Counted from the stretch's first letter, positions 24,577 to 33,546 are shown. The stretch: DNA of 64,000 nt from Paenibacillus artemisiicola (GCF_017652985.1 NZ_JAGGDJ010000008.1:62001-126000); one strand, 5' to 3'. The notes: generated by a model not told the origin, from the sequence alone. Numbers and translations: made by a program.

Positions 24577-25851
24577 ATGGATCCGAAGGCAGTCAGAAGC
24601 TGGATCATGTACGACTGGGCGAATTCCGCGTTCGCCACGACGATTATGGCCGCGGTGATGCCGGTCTTCTACAAGGAAGTCGCGGGCGCCGGGCTTGCGG
24701 GCAATACCGCGGAAAACTATTGGGGGTTCACGCAGACGGCAGCGATGATTCTGGTCGCGATCCTGTGCCCGATCCTGGGCGCCGTCGCCGATTATACCGG
24801 TTCGAAGGTCAGGTTCTTGTCGGTCTTCATGTTCATCGGGGCCGCGTCCTGCGTCGGCATGGCCTTCATCGGCGAGGACGGATGGCTGCTCGCGTCGATT
24901 CTTGTCGTGATCGGCACGATCGGCTTCGCCGCTTCGAATACGTTTTACGACGCGCTGCTGCCGAGCGTCTCGACGCCCGGGACGATGAACGCCGTCAGCA
25001 ACAAAGGATATGCGATGGGTTATTTGGGCGGCGGATTGCTGCTGTCGGCGAATCTTGTTATGATATTATTTTACGATAAACTGGGCTTTCCGTCGAAGAC
25101 GGCGGCGACGCAGACGGTCTTCGCGACGGTCGGCGTCTGGTGGATCCTGTTCTCGCTTCCCGTCATGCGCAACGTCAAGGAGAAGGCGGGCGCGCATGTC
25201 TCCGGCATCGATGCGGCGATCGGCGGCGGCCTTGCCCGGATCCGGGCAACGGCGGGCACGTTGAAGCGCTATCCCGAGCTGCTCAAGTACATGGCGGCGT
25301 TCTGGTTCTTCAACGACGGCATCAACACCGTCATCGTCATGGCGACGATTTACGGCAGCGGCATCGGCATCGAATCGAACGATCTGATCGCCGCGCTGCT
25401 GATCACGCAGTTCGTGGGGTATCCCAGCACGCTGCTGTTCATCAAGTTCGCGAGGCGGATCGGCATCAAACCGTCCATTTACAGCTCGCTGCTCGTCTAC
25501 GTGCTCATCGTCATTTTGGGCTTCTTCATGACGAGCGCCCTTCATTTCTATTTGCTGGCCGCGCTGGTCGGCCTCGTGCAGGGCGGCAGCCAGGCGACGG
25601 CCAGATCGCTGTACGCCGAGCTCGTGCCGCCTTCGCGGACGGCGGAGTTTTTCGGCTTCCTCAGCCTGTCCAGCAAGTTCGCGTCCGTCGCGGGCCCGTT
25701 CGTCTTCTCGGTCGTGGGCACGCTGACGGGCTCGAGCCGTTACGGCATTTTGGCGCTGTTGGCCTTTTTTATCATCGGCATCGCGATTCTGGTCGCCGTG
25801 AACGTGGAGAAGGGACGGCAGGAAGCGCTGGCGGGGGAAGCGGCGTCGTAG
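24577..25851 (+). CDS. MFS transporter, UMF1 (Atg22-like) family
   Basis: 424 residues, about 12 membrane segments. The start KAVRSWIMYDWANSAFATTI and PILGAVADYTGSKVRFL are typical of the UMF1/Atg22-type major facilitator group. AAGGAG lies 13 bases upstream of the ATG. Substrate unknown. The 193-bp gap to the divergent LysR gene suggests possible control by that regulator. Followed 51 bp later by a DUF457 gene. Confidence 0.88.
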   Translation: MDPKAVRSWIMYDWANSAFATTIMAAVMPVFYKEVAGAGLAGNTAENYWGFTQTAAMILVAILCPILGAVADYTGSKVRFLSVFMFIGAASCVGMAFIGEDGWLLASILVVIGTIGFAASNTFYDALLPSVSTPGTMNAVSNKGYAMGYLGGGLLLSANLVMILFYDKLGFPSKTAATQTVFATVGVWWILFSLPVMRNVKEKAGAHVSGIDAAIGGGLARIRATAGTLKRYPELLKYMAAFWFFNDGINTVIVMATIYGSGIGIESNDLIAALLITQFVGYPSTLLFIKFARRIGIKPSIYSSLLVYVLIVILGFFMTSALHFYLLAALVGLVQGGSQATARSLYAELVPPSRTAEFFGFLSLSSKFASVAGPFVFSVVGTLTGSSRYGILALLAFFIIGIAILVAVNVEKGRQEALAGEAAS

Positions 25852-25902
25852 AACGGATCGGGAAAGCACCGGAGTCAGTCGCAAGGGGAGAGGACGCGCA
25901 AT

Positions 25903-26556
25903 ATGAAAGGAACGACGCATCTGGCGATCGGGGTCGCCATCGGCGTCGCGGCCGCGGCAAGCCATCCGTTCGCGGCGAAGCATGCCGCGCTCTATGTCGC
26001 GGTGGCGGCGTTCTCGGCGCTCGGCGCGGATCTGGACGGCACGAGCCTGCTGAGCGGCAAGCTGAACCGCACGGCCAAGACGATCCATTGGCTGCTGATC
26101 TGGGGCGGCCTCGCGCTCGCGGCCGCCGCGGCCGGCGTATTCGCGGCGAAAGGCGAGCTGCGTCCGGAGTGGGCGGTACCGGCGGTGATCGTGCTGCTGC
26201 TCGGGCTGGTACTCGGGAACGGCACCATCCGCAACGCGCTCGTCTGCGCGATCGGGCTCGGGCTGCTGTACGGCGGCTTCGCCGGGGAGATGAGCTGGCT
26301 GATCGGCCTCGGCGTCTTCATCGCCTGGGTGCCTTGGCTGAATCATCGCGGTCTAAGCCATACGGCCTGGGCGGTCGCGGCTTGGTGGGGAATCGGCCTG
26401 GGGCTGGAGCGGCAGCTGGCGCTGGACGGCATCGCGCAGACGGCGATGTGGGGCTATCTGTCCCATCTGATCGCCGACACGCTTACGCCGAGCGGCGTCA
26501 AATGGCTGTATCCGCTGACGAAGAAGACGTTCAAGCTGCCGATCGGCAAGCTGTAA
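25903..26556 (+). CDS. DUF457 (YdjM-like) membrane-bound metal-dependent hydrolase family protein
   Basis: 217 residues, about five to six membrane helices. Family motifs are KGTTHLAIG at the start, FSALGADLDGTSLL, LNHRGLSHTAW and GYLSHLIADTLTPSGVKWLYP, with conserved His/Asp pairs. Annotated elsewhere as putative hydrolase/LexA-regulated membrane protein; actual activity not established. It is probably co-transcribed with the MFS gene; GGGGAGAGG upstream. Confidence 0.85.
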   Translation: MKGTTHLAIGVAIGVAAAASHPFAAKHAALYVAVAAFSALGADLDGTSLLSGKLNRTAKTIHWLLIWGGLALAAAAAGVFAAKGELRPEWAVPAVIVLLLGLVLGNGTIRNALVCAIGLGLLYGGFAGEMSWLIGLGVFIAWVPWLNHRGLSHTAWAVAAWWGIGLGLERQLALDGIAQTAMWGYLSHLIADTLTPSGVKWLYPLTKKTFKLPIGKL

Positions 26557-26606
26557 CGCCGCCTAGGCGGACGCGGCGTGGGGACACGGTTCCCGCGCGC
26601 AAACGA

Positions 26607-26645
26607 AAAAGCTCTCCAAGGACCGCGGTCCTTGGAGAGCTTTTG
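26607..26645. terminator. Bidirectional terminator between the DUF457 gene and corA
   Basis: AAAAGCTCTCCAAGGACC and its complement GGTCCTTGGAGAGCTTTT (26607-26644) form a near-perfect 18-bp stem, with T-runs in both directions. The two flanking genes are convergent. Confidence 0.9.
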
Positions 26646-26667
26646 TTCGTTTCCGATGAATCGGCAT

Positions 26668-27603
26668 TCAGAGCCATTCCTTCTTGCGGAAGATGAAGAA
26701 CATGCCGAAGCCGAGCATCAGCATGAACGTCAGCAGAACGTAAGAGCCGCCGTGCAGATGAAGCAGCGGGATATAATCGAAGTTCATGCCGTAGATGCCG
26801 GTCAGGAACGTCAGCGGCATGAAGATCGTCGTCAGCGCCGTGAACACGCGCATGATTTCGTTGGCGCGGTTGGCCAGGCTGGACTGATACGCTTCTCGCA
26901 AGTTGCCCATGAGATCGCGGTACGTCTCGAACGTTTCGGCGATCTTCACCGCGTTCTCGTAGATGTCGCTGAAATATTTTTGGAGCTGGTCGTCGATCAG
27001 CTTCAGGTCCTTCTTGTTGAGCGTCGCGATTAATTCCTTCTGCGGGCCGAGCACCTTCTTCAGCCACAGAATTTCGGACCGGAGGCCGATGATTTCGTTC
27101 AGATGCGACTTCTTGGTGTGAACGAGGATGTCTTCCTCGAGACTCTCGATGCGCGCCTCGATCCGATCGCCGACGAGGAAGTAATTATCGACGACGATGT
27201 CGACGAGATGATACAGGAAGTAGTCCGGCCGGCTGACCTGCTCCTCGAGCAGAATCGGCTTCAACGTGCGGAGCTCGTTGATTTTTTGCTTCGTAACGGT
27301 AATGATATAATGGCGGCCCAGAAAAATGTTCAGCGCCCGCAGGAAAATTTCTTCGTCGTCGAACCGGATGCTGTTGATGACCAGGAAATAATGGCCTTCG
27401 TGGATTTCGATTTTCGGCCGCTGCTCTTCTTCGCTCAAGCAGTCCTCGACCGCCAGATCGTGCAGCGAGAACAGCGGCTGCAGGACTTCCAGATCGTCCA
27501 CGCCCGCGTCGATCCAATAGAATCCTTCGGCAGGCGGAATCGTCGCCGTCGCAATATCTTCGATCGGCGCGAACACGCCTTGCGTTACATGACGGATTTT
27601 CAT
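26668..27603 (-). CDS. corA: CorA family Mg2+/Co2+ transporter
   Basis: 311 residues. A long cytoplasmic alpha/beta plus coiled-coil N-terminal domain is followed by two C-terminal membrane helices with the signature YGMNF between them and the basic tail FRKKEWL. It forms a pentameric divalent-cation channel. GAGGAGGAG precedes the ATG. Terminator at 26607-26645. Confidence 0.95.
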   Translation of the reverse strand: MKIRHVTQGVFAPIEDIATATIPPAEGFYWIDAGVDDLEVLQPLFSLHDLAVEDCLSEEEQRPKIEIHEGHYFLVINSIRFDDEEIFLRALNIFLGRHYIITVTKQKINELRTLKPILLEEQVSRPDYFLYHLVDIVVDNYFLVGDRIEARIESLEEDILVHTKKSHLNEIIGLRSEILWLKKVLGPQKELIATLNKKDLKLIDDQLQKYFSDIYENAVKIAETFETYRDLMGNLREAYQSSLANRANEIMRVFTALTTIFMPLTFLTGIYGMNFDYIPLLHLHGGSYVLLTFMLMLGFGMFFIFRKKEWL

Positions 27604-27698
27604 CCGCGCTCCTCCTCTCTTGCCCTAATGCTGATTGTTTCCCGGATGCCGGCATGAGGAAGGAAGCGCGTGCGAATACGCCTATCGGCCCATTCGCT

Positions 27699-27863
27699 TC
27701 ACCGCATCGTATGTAAAGCGCGGAGGTACGAATAGGACCGAACGGGCGCAAGCGGACGCGCTGCTGTTCCTGCTAGCCGGTAATCGATGCGGACGCGCGC
27801 AGGAACCGCGGCGAAATGCGCGGGTTCGATGCGGTTGTCCGCAGGCCTCGGGTCGCCTTCCAT
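27699..27863 (-). CDS. Possible 54-residue small protein upstream of corA
   Basis: An ATG at 27863 follows AAAGGGGTG by about 9 bases, 60 bp downstream of a plausible promoter. The frame begins MEGDPRPADNRIEPAHF and ends YLRALHTMR, is basic and has no membrane segment. I recognise no family, and it may simply be part of the corA leader. Confidence 0.3.
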   Translation of the reverse strand: MEGDPRPADNRIEPAHFAAVPARVRIDYRLAGTAARPLAPVRSYSYLRALHTMR

Positions 27864-27922
27864 ATTCGTAAACACCCCTTTGTAAATTCCGATTTTTGAT
27901 TGCGCTCGCGCAATCCTTGTCT

Positions 27923-27952
27923 AGTATACTCCGACAATGTCTTTCCATACAA
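27923..27952 (-). promoter_or_regulatory. Promoter reading toward corA
   Basis: On the minus strand TTGTAT (plus 27947-27952), an 18-bp spacer and TATACT (plus 27923-27928). It would give a leader of about 310 nt before corA, or serve the small frame at 27699-27863. Confidence 0.5.
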
Positions 27953-27961
27953 GAAGAAAAG

Positions 27962-28020
27962 CGGCGGGTGTCCCCACGTCATACCATATGCGGGGAAAAG
28001 CCCGCCGTGACACGTTTTTT
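27962..28020. other. Two-part stem-loop between the corA and metA promoters
   Basis: CGGCGGG (27962-27968) pairs with CCCGCCG (28001-28007), and inside it TCCCC pairs with GGGGA. A six-T run at 28015 follows on the plus side and a CTTTTCTTC stretch on the minus side. It may be a terminator for transcripts entering from either side; no gene that needs it is visible. Confidence 0.45.
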
Positions 28021-28041
28021 GCCCGGTCCGGCGGCGATGCC

Positions 28042-28070
28042 TTGACGGAAACGGCGGAATGAATTAAAGT
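28042..28070 (+). promoter_or_regulatory. Promoter of the met operon
   Basis: TTGACG (28042-28047), a 17-bp spacer and TAAAGT (28065-28070), about 40 bp before the riboswitch. Confidence 0.55.
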
Positions 28071-28110
28071 ATTTCCATAACGTGTTCGCACAATTAAATA
28101 AGCAAGCTTT

Positions 28111-28266
28111 CTTATCAAGAGCAGGCGGAGGGACTAGCCCGATGAAGCCCGGCAACCGGCGTGAGAACGCACGGTGCTAATTCTTGCGGAAACGTCAGGT
28201 TTCTGAGAGATGAGAGGCGCATGTACGATAAAGTGATGCCCCTCTCTGCGGAGAGGGGCTGTTTTC
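28111..28266 (+). promoter_or_regulatory. SAM-I riboswitch (S-box) with terminator, controlling metA-metI-metC
   Basis: The aptamer starts CTTATCAAGAGCAGGCGGAG and has the conserved GGACTAGCCCGATGAAGCCCGGCAACC pieces, GGTGCTAATTC and the closing CTGAGAGATGAG (to 28218). The expression platform is the GCCCCTCTCTGCGGAGAGGGGC hairpin and TGTTTT (28238-28266). When S-adenosylmethionine binds, the terminator forms and the methionine genes are switched off. Confidence 0.95.
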
Positions 28267-28309
28267 GTTCACGCTCCTCAGTAAAAATTCACGACTGGAG
28301 TGAGTAGAC

Positions 28310-29227
28310 ATGCCGATTAAAGTACCGGACCAATTGCCCGCGAAAGACATTCTCGCGGAGGAGAATATCTTCGTGATGGACGAAAGCGTCGCCTATCACC
28401 AGGACATCCGCCCGCTGCGGATCGCTATTTTGAACCTGATGCCGAACAAGGAAATCACCGAGACCCAGCTGCTGCGGCTCATCGGCAACACGCCGCTTCA
28501 GGTCGAGGTCGTGCTGATCCATCCGAAGACGCATACGTCCAAGAATACGTCCGCGAAGCATCTGGACTCGTTCTATAAGACGTTCGACGACATCAAGCAT
28601 CTGTATTTTGACGGCATGGTCATCACGGGCGCGCCGGTCGAGACGATGGATTTTGAAGACGTCAACTATTGGGAAGAACTGAAGGATATCATGGATTGGT
28701 CCGCGCGCAAGGTCACGTCGACGTTCCATATCTGTTGGGCCGCGCAGGCGGGCCTGTACCACCATTACGGCGTGCCGAAGCACGATCTGTCCGAGAAAAT
28801 GTTCGGCGTCTTCCCGCATCAGATCGAGAAGCGCAACGTGCCGCTGATGAGAGGCTTCGACGAGCAGTTCTTCGTTCCGCAGTCGCGCCATACGGAAGTG
28901 CGCCGCGAGGACATCGAGAAAGTCGCCGACCTGGACATTTTGTCGCATTCGCCGGAAGCCGGCGTCTACCTCGTCGCGTCCCGCAGCGGACGGCAGATCT
29001 TCGTGACGGGCCACTCCGAATACGATCCCGCGTCGCTGAAGGCCGAATACGACCGCGACCGGGCGAAGGGCATGGACATCGCCATTCCGAAGAATTACTA
29101 CCCGAACGACGATCCGTCGAAGCAGCCGCTGTCCACCTGGCGCTCGCACGCGAACCTGCTGTTCTCGAACTGGCTCAACTACTACGTGTACCAGCAAACC
29201 CCGTACGACTTGGGGGCAGGCATTTAG
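28310..29227 (+). CDS. metA: Homoserine O-acyltransferase (MetA family)
   Basis: 305 residues, full length for the family. The active-site region is [18 protein letters not shown] (nucleophilic Cys), with HSEYDP near the C-terminus. The start [20 protein letters not shown] is typical. It activates homoserine for methionine synthesis. Bacillales members use acetyl-CoA rather than succinyl-CoA; the specificity here is inferred. First gene behind the SAM riboswitch. Confidence 0.95.
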   Translation: MPIKVPDQLPAKDILAEENIFVMDESVAYHQDIRPLRIAILNLMPNKEITETQLLRLIGNTPLQVEVVLIHPKTHTSKNTSAKHLDSFYKTFDDIKHLYFDGMVITGAPVETMDFEDVNYWEELKDIMDWSARKVTSTFHICWAAQAGLYHHYGVPKHDLSEKMFGVFPHQIEKRNVPLMRGFDEQFFVPQSRHTEVRREDIEKVADLDILSHSPEAGVYLVASRSGRQIFVTGHSEYDPASLKAEYDRDRAKGMDIAIPKNYYPNDDPSKQPLSTWRSHANLLFSNWLNYYVYQQTPYDLGAGI

Positions 29228-29267
29228 CTTCATCTAATATGCAACGGAGAGGGAGAGAACGCAGTCC

Positions 29268-30428
29268 ATGAAAATCGAAAGCCGCCTCGCGCAAATTGGA
29301 TCCATTAAAGAGCCCGTCACCGGAGCCGTCAGCTTCCCGGTATACCAATCGACCGCCTTCCGCCACCCGCGCCTCGGAGAGAGCACCGGCTTCGACTACG
29401 CCCGCACGAAGAGCCCGACCCGCACCGTCCTGGAAGAAGCCGCGGCGGAGCTGGAGTCCGGCGACGCCGGCTTCGCCTGCAGCAGCGGCATGGCCGCGTT
29501 GACGACGATTTTCTCGCTGTTCGGGCAAGGCGACCACCTGCTCGTGTCGCTCGACCTGTACGGCGGCACGTACCGGCTGCTCGAGCGGATCATGTCCCGC
29601 TTCGGCGTAACGGCTTCCTACGTGGATACGAACGATCTCGACGCGCTGAACACGCTCGTTACGCCTTCGACGAAGGCGATTCTCATCGAGACGCCGACCA
29701 ATCCGCTTATGATGATCACGGACCTCGAACGCGTCTGCGCCTGGGCGAAGTCGAAGCACCTGCTCAGCATCGTCGACAACACGCTGCTGACGCCGTTCTT
29801 CCAGCGCCCGATCGAGCTCGGCGCCGACATCGTCGTGCACAGCGCGACGAAATACCTCGGCGGCCACAACGACGTGCTGGCCGGGCTGATCGTGACGAAG
29901 GGCAAGGAGCTGTCTGAACAAATGGCGTTCCTGCACAACTCGCTCGGCGCCGTGCTCGGGCCGCAGGATTCCTGGCTGCTCATGCGGGGCATGAAGACGC
30001 TGGCCCTGCGCATGGAGCGCCATCAAGCCAACGCGACGGCGATCGCGAACTGGCTGCTGACGCACGAAGCGGTCGACGTGGTGTATTATCCGGCGCTTCC
30101 GCATCACCCCGGACACGAGGAGCAGAGCCGCCAATCGTCCGGCAACACCGGCATTTTCTCGTTCCGCCTGAAGAACGCGGCCTACGTCGAGCCGATCCTG
30201 CGCCACGTGAAGCTGATCGCGTTCGCCGAGAGCCTGGGCGGCGTCGAGTCGCTCATGACGTATCCGGCGGTGCAGACGCACGCGGACATTCCGCTCGAGA
30301 TTCGCGAGCGGATCGGCGTCGACGACCGGCTGCTGCGCTTCTCCGTCGGCATCGAGCACCAGGATGACTTGATCGCGGATCTGGCGCAGGCGTTCGAAGC
30401 GGCCAAACGCGAAATCGGGGAGGCTTAG
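29268..30428 (+). CDS. metI: Cystathionine gamma-synthase / O-acetylhomoserine thiolyase (MetI-like)
   Basis: 386 residues, PLP-dependent Cys/Met metabolism family. Motifs: VYQSTAFRHP, ACSSGMAALTT and VVHSATKYLGGHNDV with the PLP lysine. It follows metA by 40 bp and precedes metC by 3 bp. It joins activated homoserine with cysteine (or sulfide). Assignment as metI rather than a generic paralogue comes from operon order. Confidence 0.92.
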   Translation: MKIESRLAQIGSIKEPVTGAVSFPVYQSTAFRHPRLGESTGFDYARTKSPTRTVLEEAAAELESGDAGFACSSGMAALTTIFSLFGQGDHLLVSLDLYGGTYRLLERIMSRFGVTASYVDTNDLDALNTLVTPSTKAILIETPTNPLMMITDLERVCAWAKSKHLLSIVDNTLLTPFFQRPIELGADIVVHSATKYLGGHNDVLAGLIVTKGKELSEQMAFLHNSLGAVLGPQDSWLLMRGMKTLALRMERHQANATAIANWLLTHEAVDVVYYPALPHHPGHEEQSRQSSGNTGIFSFRLKNAAYVEPILRHVKLIAFAESLGGVESLMTYPAVQTHADIPLEIRERIGVDDRLLRFSVGIEHQDDLIADLAQAFEAAKREIGEA

Positions 30429-30431
30429 AAG

Positions 30432-31610
30432 ATGTCCAACCAACAAGAGCGCGACCCGAACAAGAAGCCCGAGACGCGATTCGCCACGAAGCTGATCCAT
30501 TTCGGTTCGGAAATCGACGAGCATACCGGCGCGTCCAGCGTGCCGATCTATCAAGCGTCGACGTTCCACCATCACGATATTTTCAACCCGCCGGTCCATG
30601 ATTACAGCCGTTCCGGCAATCCGACGCGCCAAGCGCTGGAAGACTACATCGCGGTGCTGGAGGGCGGCGTCCGCGGTTTCGCCTTCGCCTCCGGCATGGC
30701 CGCGATCTCGACGGCGTTCCTGCTGTTCTCGACCGGCGACCACGTCATCGTGACGGAGGACGTATACGGCGGCACCTACCGGCTGCTGACCACGGTGCTG
30801 AACCGGCTCGGCATCGACTCCACGTTCGTGGACATGACCGATTTCGCGGCGGTCCGGGCGGCGCTGAAGCCGAACACGAAGGCCGTTTTCATGGAGACGC
30901 CGTCGAACCCGACGCTCAAGATCACCGACATCGGCGAAATCGCGGCATGGGCGAAGCGGCATGACCTCATCACGCTGCTGGACAATACCTTCATGACGCC
31001 GTATCACCAGCGGCCGATCGAGCTCGGCGTCGACATCGTGCTGCACAGCGCGACGAAGTTTCTCGGCGGCCACAGCGACGTGCTGGCGGGACTGGCCGTC
31101 GCGGCGGACGACGGCCTCGCGCGCCGCTTGAAGCAGCTGCAGAACGGCCTCGGCACGGTGCTCGGCTCGCAAGAGTCGTGGCTGCTGATGCGCGGCATGA
31201 AGACGCTGCAGGCGCGCATGGAGCACAGCGAGCGGAGCGCCCGCAAGCTGGCGGAATGGCTGAACGCGCACCCGGCGGTGACGCACGTCTACTTCCCGGG
31301 CTTGGCGGATCACCCGCGCCGGGACGTGCACGAGAAGCAGTCCAAGGGCTACGGCGCGGTCGTCTCGTTCGACGTCGGCGACGGAGAACGCGCGAAAGCC
31401 GTGCTGTCCCGCGTGAAGATTCCGCTCGTCGCGGTCAGCCTCGGCGCCGTCGAAAGCATTCTGTCGTATCCGGCGATGATGTCCCACGCCGCGATGCCGC
31501 CCGAAGTGCGCCAAGAGCGCGGGATCACGGACGGCCTGCTGCGGTATTCCGTCGGCCTGGAAGACATCGACGATCTCATCGCGGATCTGGATCAAGCGCT
31601 GAACGGGTAA
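30432..31610 (+). CDS. metC: Cystathionine beta-lyase (MetC-like)
   Basis: 392 residues, second Cys/Met PLP enzyme of the operon. Motifs: PIYQASTFHHHD, YSRSGNPTRQALE, and VLHSATKFLGGHSDV with the PLP lysine. It cleaves cystathionine to homocysteine, pyruvate and ammonia. The ribosome binding site lies inside the end of metI, so translation is coupled. MetI and MetC are paralogues; the split of roles is inferred from order. Confidence 0.92.
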   Translation: MSNQQERDPNKKPETRFATKLIHFGSEIDEHTGASSVPIYQASTFHHHDIFNPPVHDYSRSGNPTRQALEDYIAVLEGGVRGFAFASGMAAISTAFLLFSTGDHVIVTEDVYGGTYRLLTTVLNRLGIDSTFVDMTDFAAVRAALKPNTKAVFMETPSNPTLKITDIGEIAAWAKRHDLITLLDNTFMTPYHQRPIELGVDIVLHSATKFLGGHSDVLAGLAVAADDGLARRLKQLQNGLGTVLGSQESWLLMRGMKTLQARMEHSERSARKLAEWLNAHPAVTHVYFPGLADHPRRDVHEKQSKGYGAVVSFDVGDGERAKAVLSRVKIPLVAVSLGAVESILSYPAMMSHAAMPPEVRQERGITDGLLRYSVGLEDIDDLIADLDQALNG

Positions 31611-31628
31611 ATGGCGCAAATTAAGCAA

Positions 31629-31662
31629 TGCGCGGCAGTCCGGACGGACTAGCCGCGTTTTT
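31629..31662 (+). terminator. Terminator of the met operon
   Basis: CGCGGC-A-GTCCG/CGGAC-TA-GCCGCG (31631-31657) followed by TTTTT. It lies 20 bp after the metC stop codon. Confidence 0.9.
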
Positions 31663-31779
31663 CGTCATGTTGGCGGAGATTTGCTGGCCCGGACGTCAAA
31701 TGACGGCCGTTATCGTTTGTGGTAGACTGAAGTGAACCTACAAGGTACGGAATCGGATAGAGAGAAGGAGGTCTCCGCA

Positions 31780-32913
31780 TTGCAAAACGTGGACCGCATA
31801 CTGGATCAAGCATTGCAGGGGAATCGGATCGGATTGGAAGAGATCGTGACGCTGTTTGAATCCGACGAAATCGAAAAAATGGGGCATGTCGCCAATCAGC
31901 TGATGCTGCGGCGCCACCCGGAGCCGATCACGACGTTCGTCATCGGCCGCAATATTAACTATACGAACATTTGCGACGTCTACTGCCGCTTCTGCGCGTT
32001 CTATCGTCCGCCGGGCTCGAAAGAGGGCTACGTGCTGCCGGACGAGACGATTTTGCAGAAGATCAAGGAAACGACGGACGTGAACGGAACCGAAATCCTG
32101 ATGCAGGGCGGCGTCAACCCGGACCTGCCGTTTACGTATTATTTGGAGCTCCTGCGCAAAATCAAACAACAATTTCCGGCGATCACCATGCATTCGTTCT
32201 CGCCGGCGGAGATTCAGAAGATGGTGACGCTGTCCGGCTTGTCGCTGGAGCAGGTGTTGATCGAGCTGAACCAGGCCGGCCTCGATTCGCTGCCGGGCGG
32301 AGGCGGCGAGATTCTCGACGACCGCACCCGGCGGAAGATCAGCCGCCTGAAAGGCTCCTGGACGGACTGGATGGACGTCATGCGCACCGCGCATAAGGTC
32401 GGCATGAACACGACGGCGACGATGGTCATCGGGTTCGGCGAGGAGATGGAGGAGCGCGCGCTCCATCTGCTGCGCGTCCGCGACGCGCAGGACGACTGCC
32501 TCGCGAACGGTTACAACTCCAAAGGCTTCCTGGCGTTCATTCCGTGGACGTTCCAGCCGGAGAACACGAACATGAAGCGGGAAAAGGCGACGCCGGAGGA
32601 ATACTTGAAGACGCTGGCGATCAGCCGCATCGCGCTCGACAACATCGACAATTTCCAGTCGTCTTGGGTGACGATGGGACCGGAGATCGGCAAGTTGACG
32701 CTGTCTTACGGCTGCAACGACTTCGGCAGCACGATGATCGAGGAGAACGTAGTCTCCGCGGCCGGCACGACGCACAAGGTCAACATCGGCTCGACGCTGC
32801 GGATCATCCGCGAAGCGGGCAAAATTCCGGCCCAGCGGAACACGAAATACGAGATCTTGAAAGTGTTCGAGGGATCCGAGCAAGCGACGAACGATTTCAT
32901 CATGCAAAATTAA
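31780..32913 (+). CDS. mqnC: Cyclic dehypoxanthinyl futalosine synthase (radical SAM)
   Basis: 377 residues from a TTG at 31780 that follows AAGGAGG by 8 bases; an earlier GTG lacks this. The radical-SAM cysteine motif is in NINYTNICDVYCRFCAFYRPPGS, followed by GYVLPDETILQKIKET, TEILMQGGVNPDLP and MHSFSPAEIQKM, typical of MqnC. It acts in the futalosine route to menaquinone, in line with a menaquinone-using complex II at 16-20 kb. Other mqn genes are not in this window. Confidence 0.9.
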   Translation: MQNVDRILDQALQGNRIGLEEIVTLFESDEIEKMGHVANQLMLRRHPEPITTFVIGRNINYTNICDVYCRFCAFYRPPGSKEGYVLPDETILQKIKETTDVNGTEILMQGGVNPDLPFTYYLELLRKIKQQFPAITMHSFSPAEIQKMVTLSGLSLEQVLIELNQAGLDSLPGGGGEILDDRTRRKISRLKGSWTDWMDVMRTAHKVGMNTTATMVIGFGEEMEERALHLLRVRDAQDDCLANGYNSKGFLAFIPWTFQPENTNMKREKATPEEYLKTLAISRIALDNIDNFQSSWVTMGPEIGKLTLSYGCNDFGSTMIEENVVSAAGTTHKVNIGSTLRIIREAGKIPAQRNTKYEILKVFEGSEQATNDFIMQN

Positions 32914-32923
32914 TCCGGATGCG

Positions 32924-32972
32924 AAAGCTTCCTTTCGGCGAACCGACGGTTTGCCGAAAGGGAGCTTTTTTT
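32924..32972 (+). terminator. Terminator of mqnC
   Basis: AAAGCTTCCTTTCGGC and its near-complement GCCGAAAGGGAGCTTT followed by a seven-T run. Confidence 0.9.
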
Positions 32973-33039
32973 ATGCGCCGCTAGCACGCTTCGCGGCCGC
33001 GAGAATACCGCCATTCCGTTTTCCTTGCCACATCCCCCC

Positions 33040-33300
33040 TTTCATCCCAAGTCCTCGCCAGCGCAGCCAGCGCATTCATCGTATATCTGGTTTCGCTGAA
33101 CCATATACTGTTAAGGAACCTCGGAATCGCGGATTCAGCTCGAAAACGCAGGACATTCCGGCTCGCGGAGAGCCTTGCGCGGCTTCGATAACCGCAGCCG
33201 TACAGCGGAGATATACGGCTTGGGTCGCCGGCCGGAGCCGACTGTCAAACCCAGGGCGACCCATGCGCTTCGACGCTAATCGCCTCGAACGGGCCTTTGC
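33040..33300. repeat. Structured intergenic stretch, possible dispersed repeat
   Basis: CGTATATCT (33080-33088) and AGATATACG (33209-33217) are inverted copies 120 bp apart. Each end also forms its own hairpin: GTATAT..GGTT / AACC..ATATAC at 33081-33108, and GCCGTA/TACGGC at 33197-33219. A minus-strand frame across it has no ribosome binding site. The structure suggests a non-coding dispersed element; copy number elsewhere cannot be judged here. Confidence 0.4.
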
Positions 33301-33323
33301 CATCGCTATAGCTGTCTTTGCTC

Positions 33324-33531
33324 ATGCTTTCGAAGTCGGTTTTTGCTCTAAATGGTCGGTCTTCCGACCACTCAAATACGCAAAAACTAAGCCTATGCTT
33401 TCGAAGTCAGTTTTTGCTCTAAATGGTCGGTCTTCCGACCACTCAAATACGCAAAAACTCAAGCTAATGCTTTCGAAGTCAGTTTTTGCTCTAAATGGTC
33501 GGTCTTCCGACCACTCAAATACGCAAAAACT
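33324..33531. repeat. Three tandem 71-72 bp stem-loop repeats before ytxC
   Basis: Units begin at 33324, 33395 and 33467 and are almost identical. Each contains a self-complementary core of 49 nt: GTTTTTGC, spacer, TGGTCGG-TCTT-CCGACCA, spacer, GCAAAAAC (33339-33387, 33410-33458, 33482-33530). The last unit ends four bases before the ytxC ribosome binding site. Periods of 71 and 72 bp are not multiples of three, so this is not a coding repeat. Confidence 0.9.
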
Positions 33532-33546
33532 TTTAGGAGTGAGCCT

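Noticed and set aside
29175-31628. 817-codon minus-strand frame opposite metI-metC
   Set aside because: Internal repeats only reflect the two paralogous PLP enzymes on the other strand.
33076-33303. 75-codon minus-strand frame
   Set aside because: No ribosome binding site, lies on structured intergenic sequence with inverted ends; better explained as a repeat element.
33324-33531. CRISPR array
   Set aside because: Only three units, unit-to-unit identity extends through the would-be spacers, and no cas genes are in the window.
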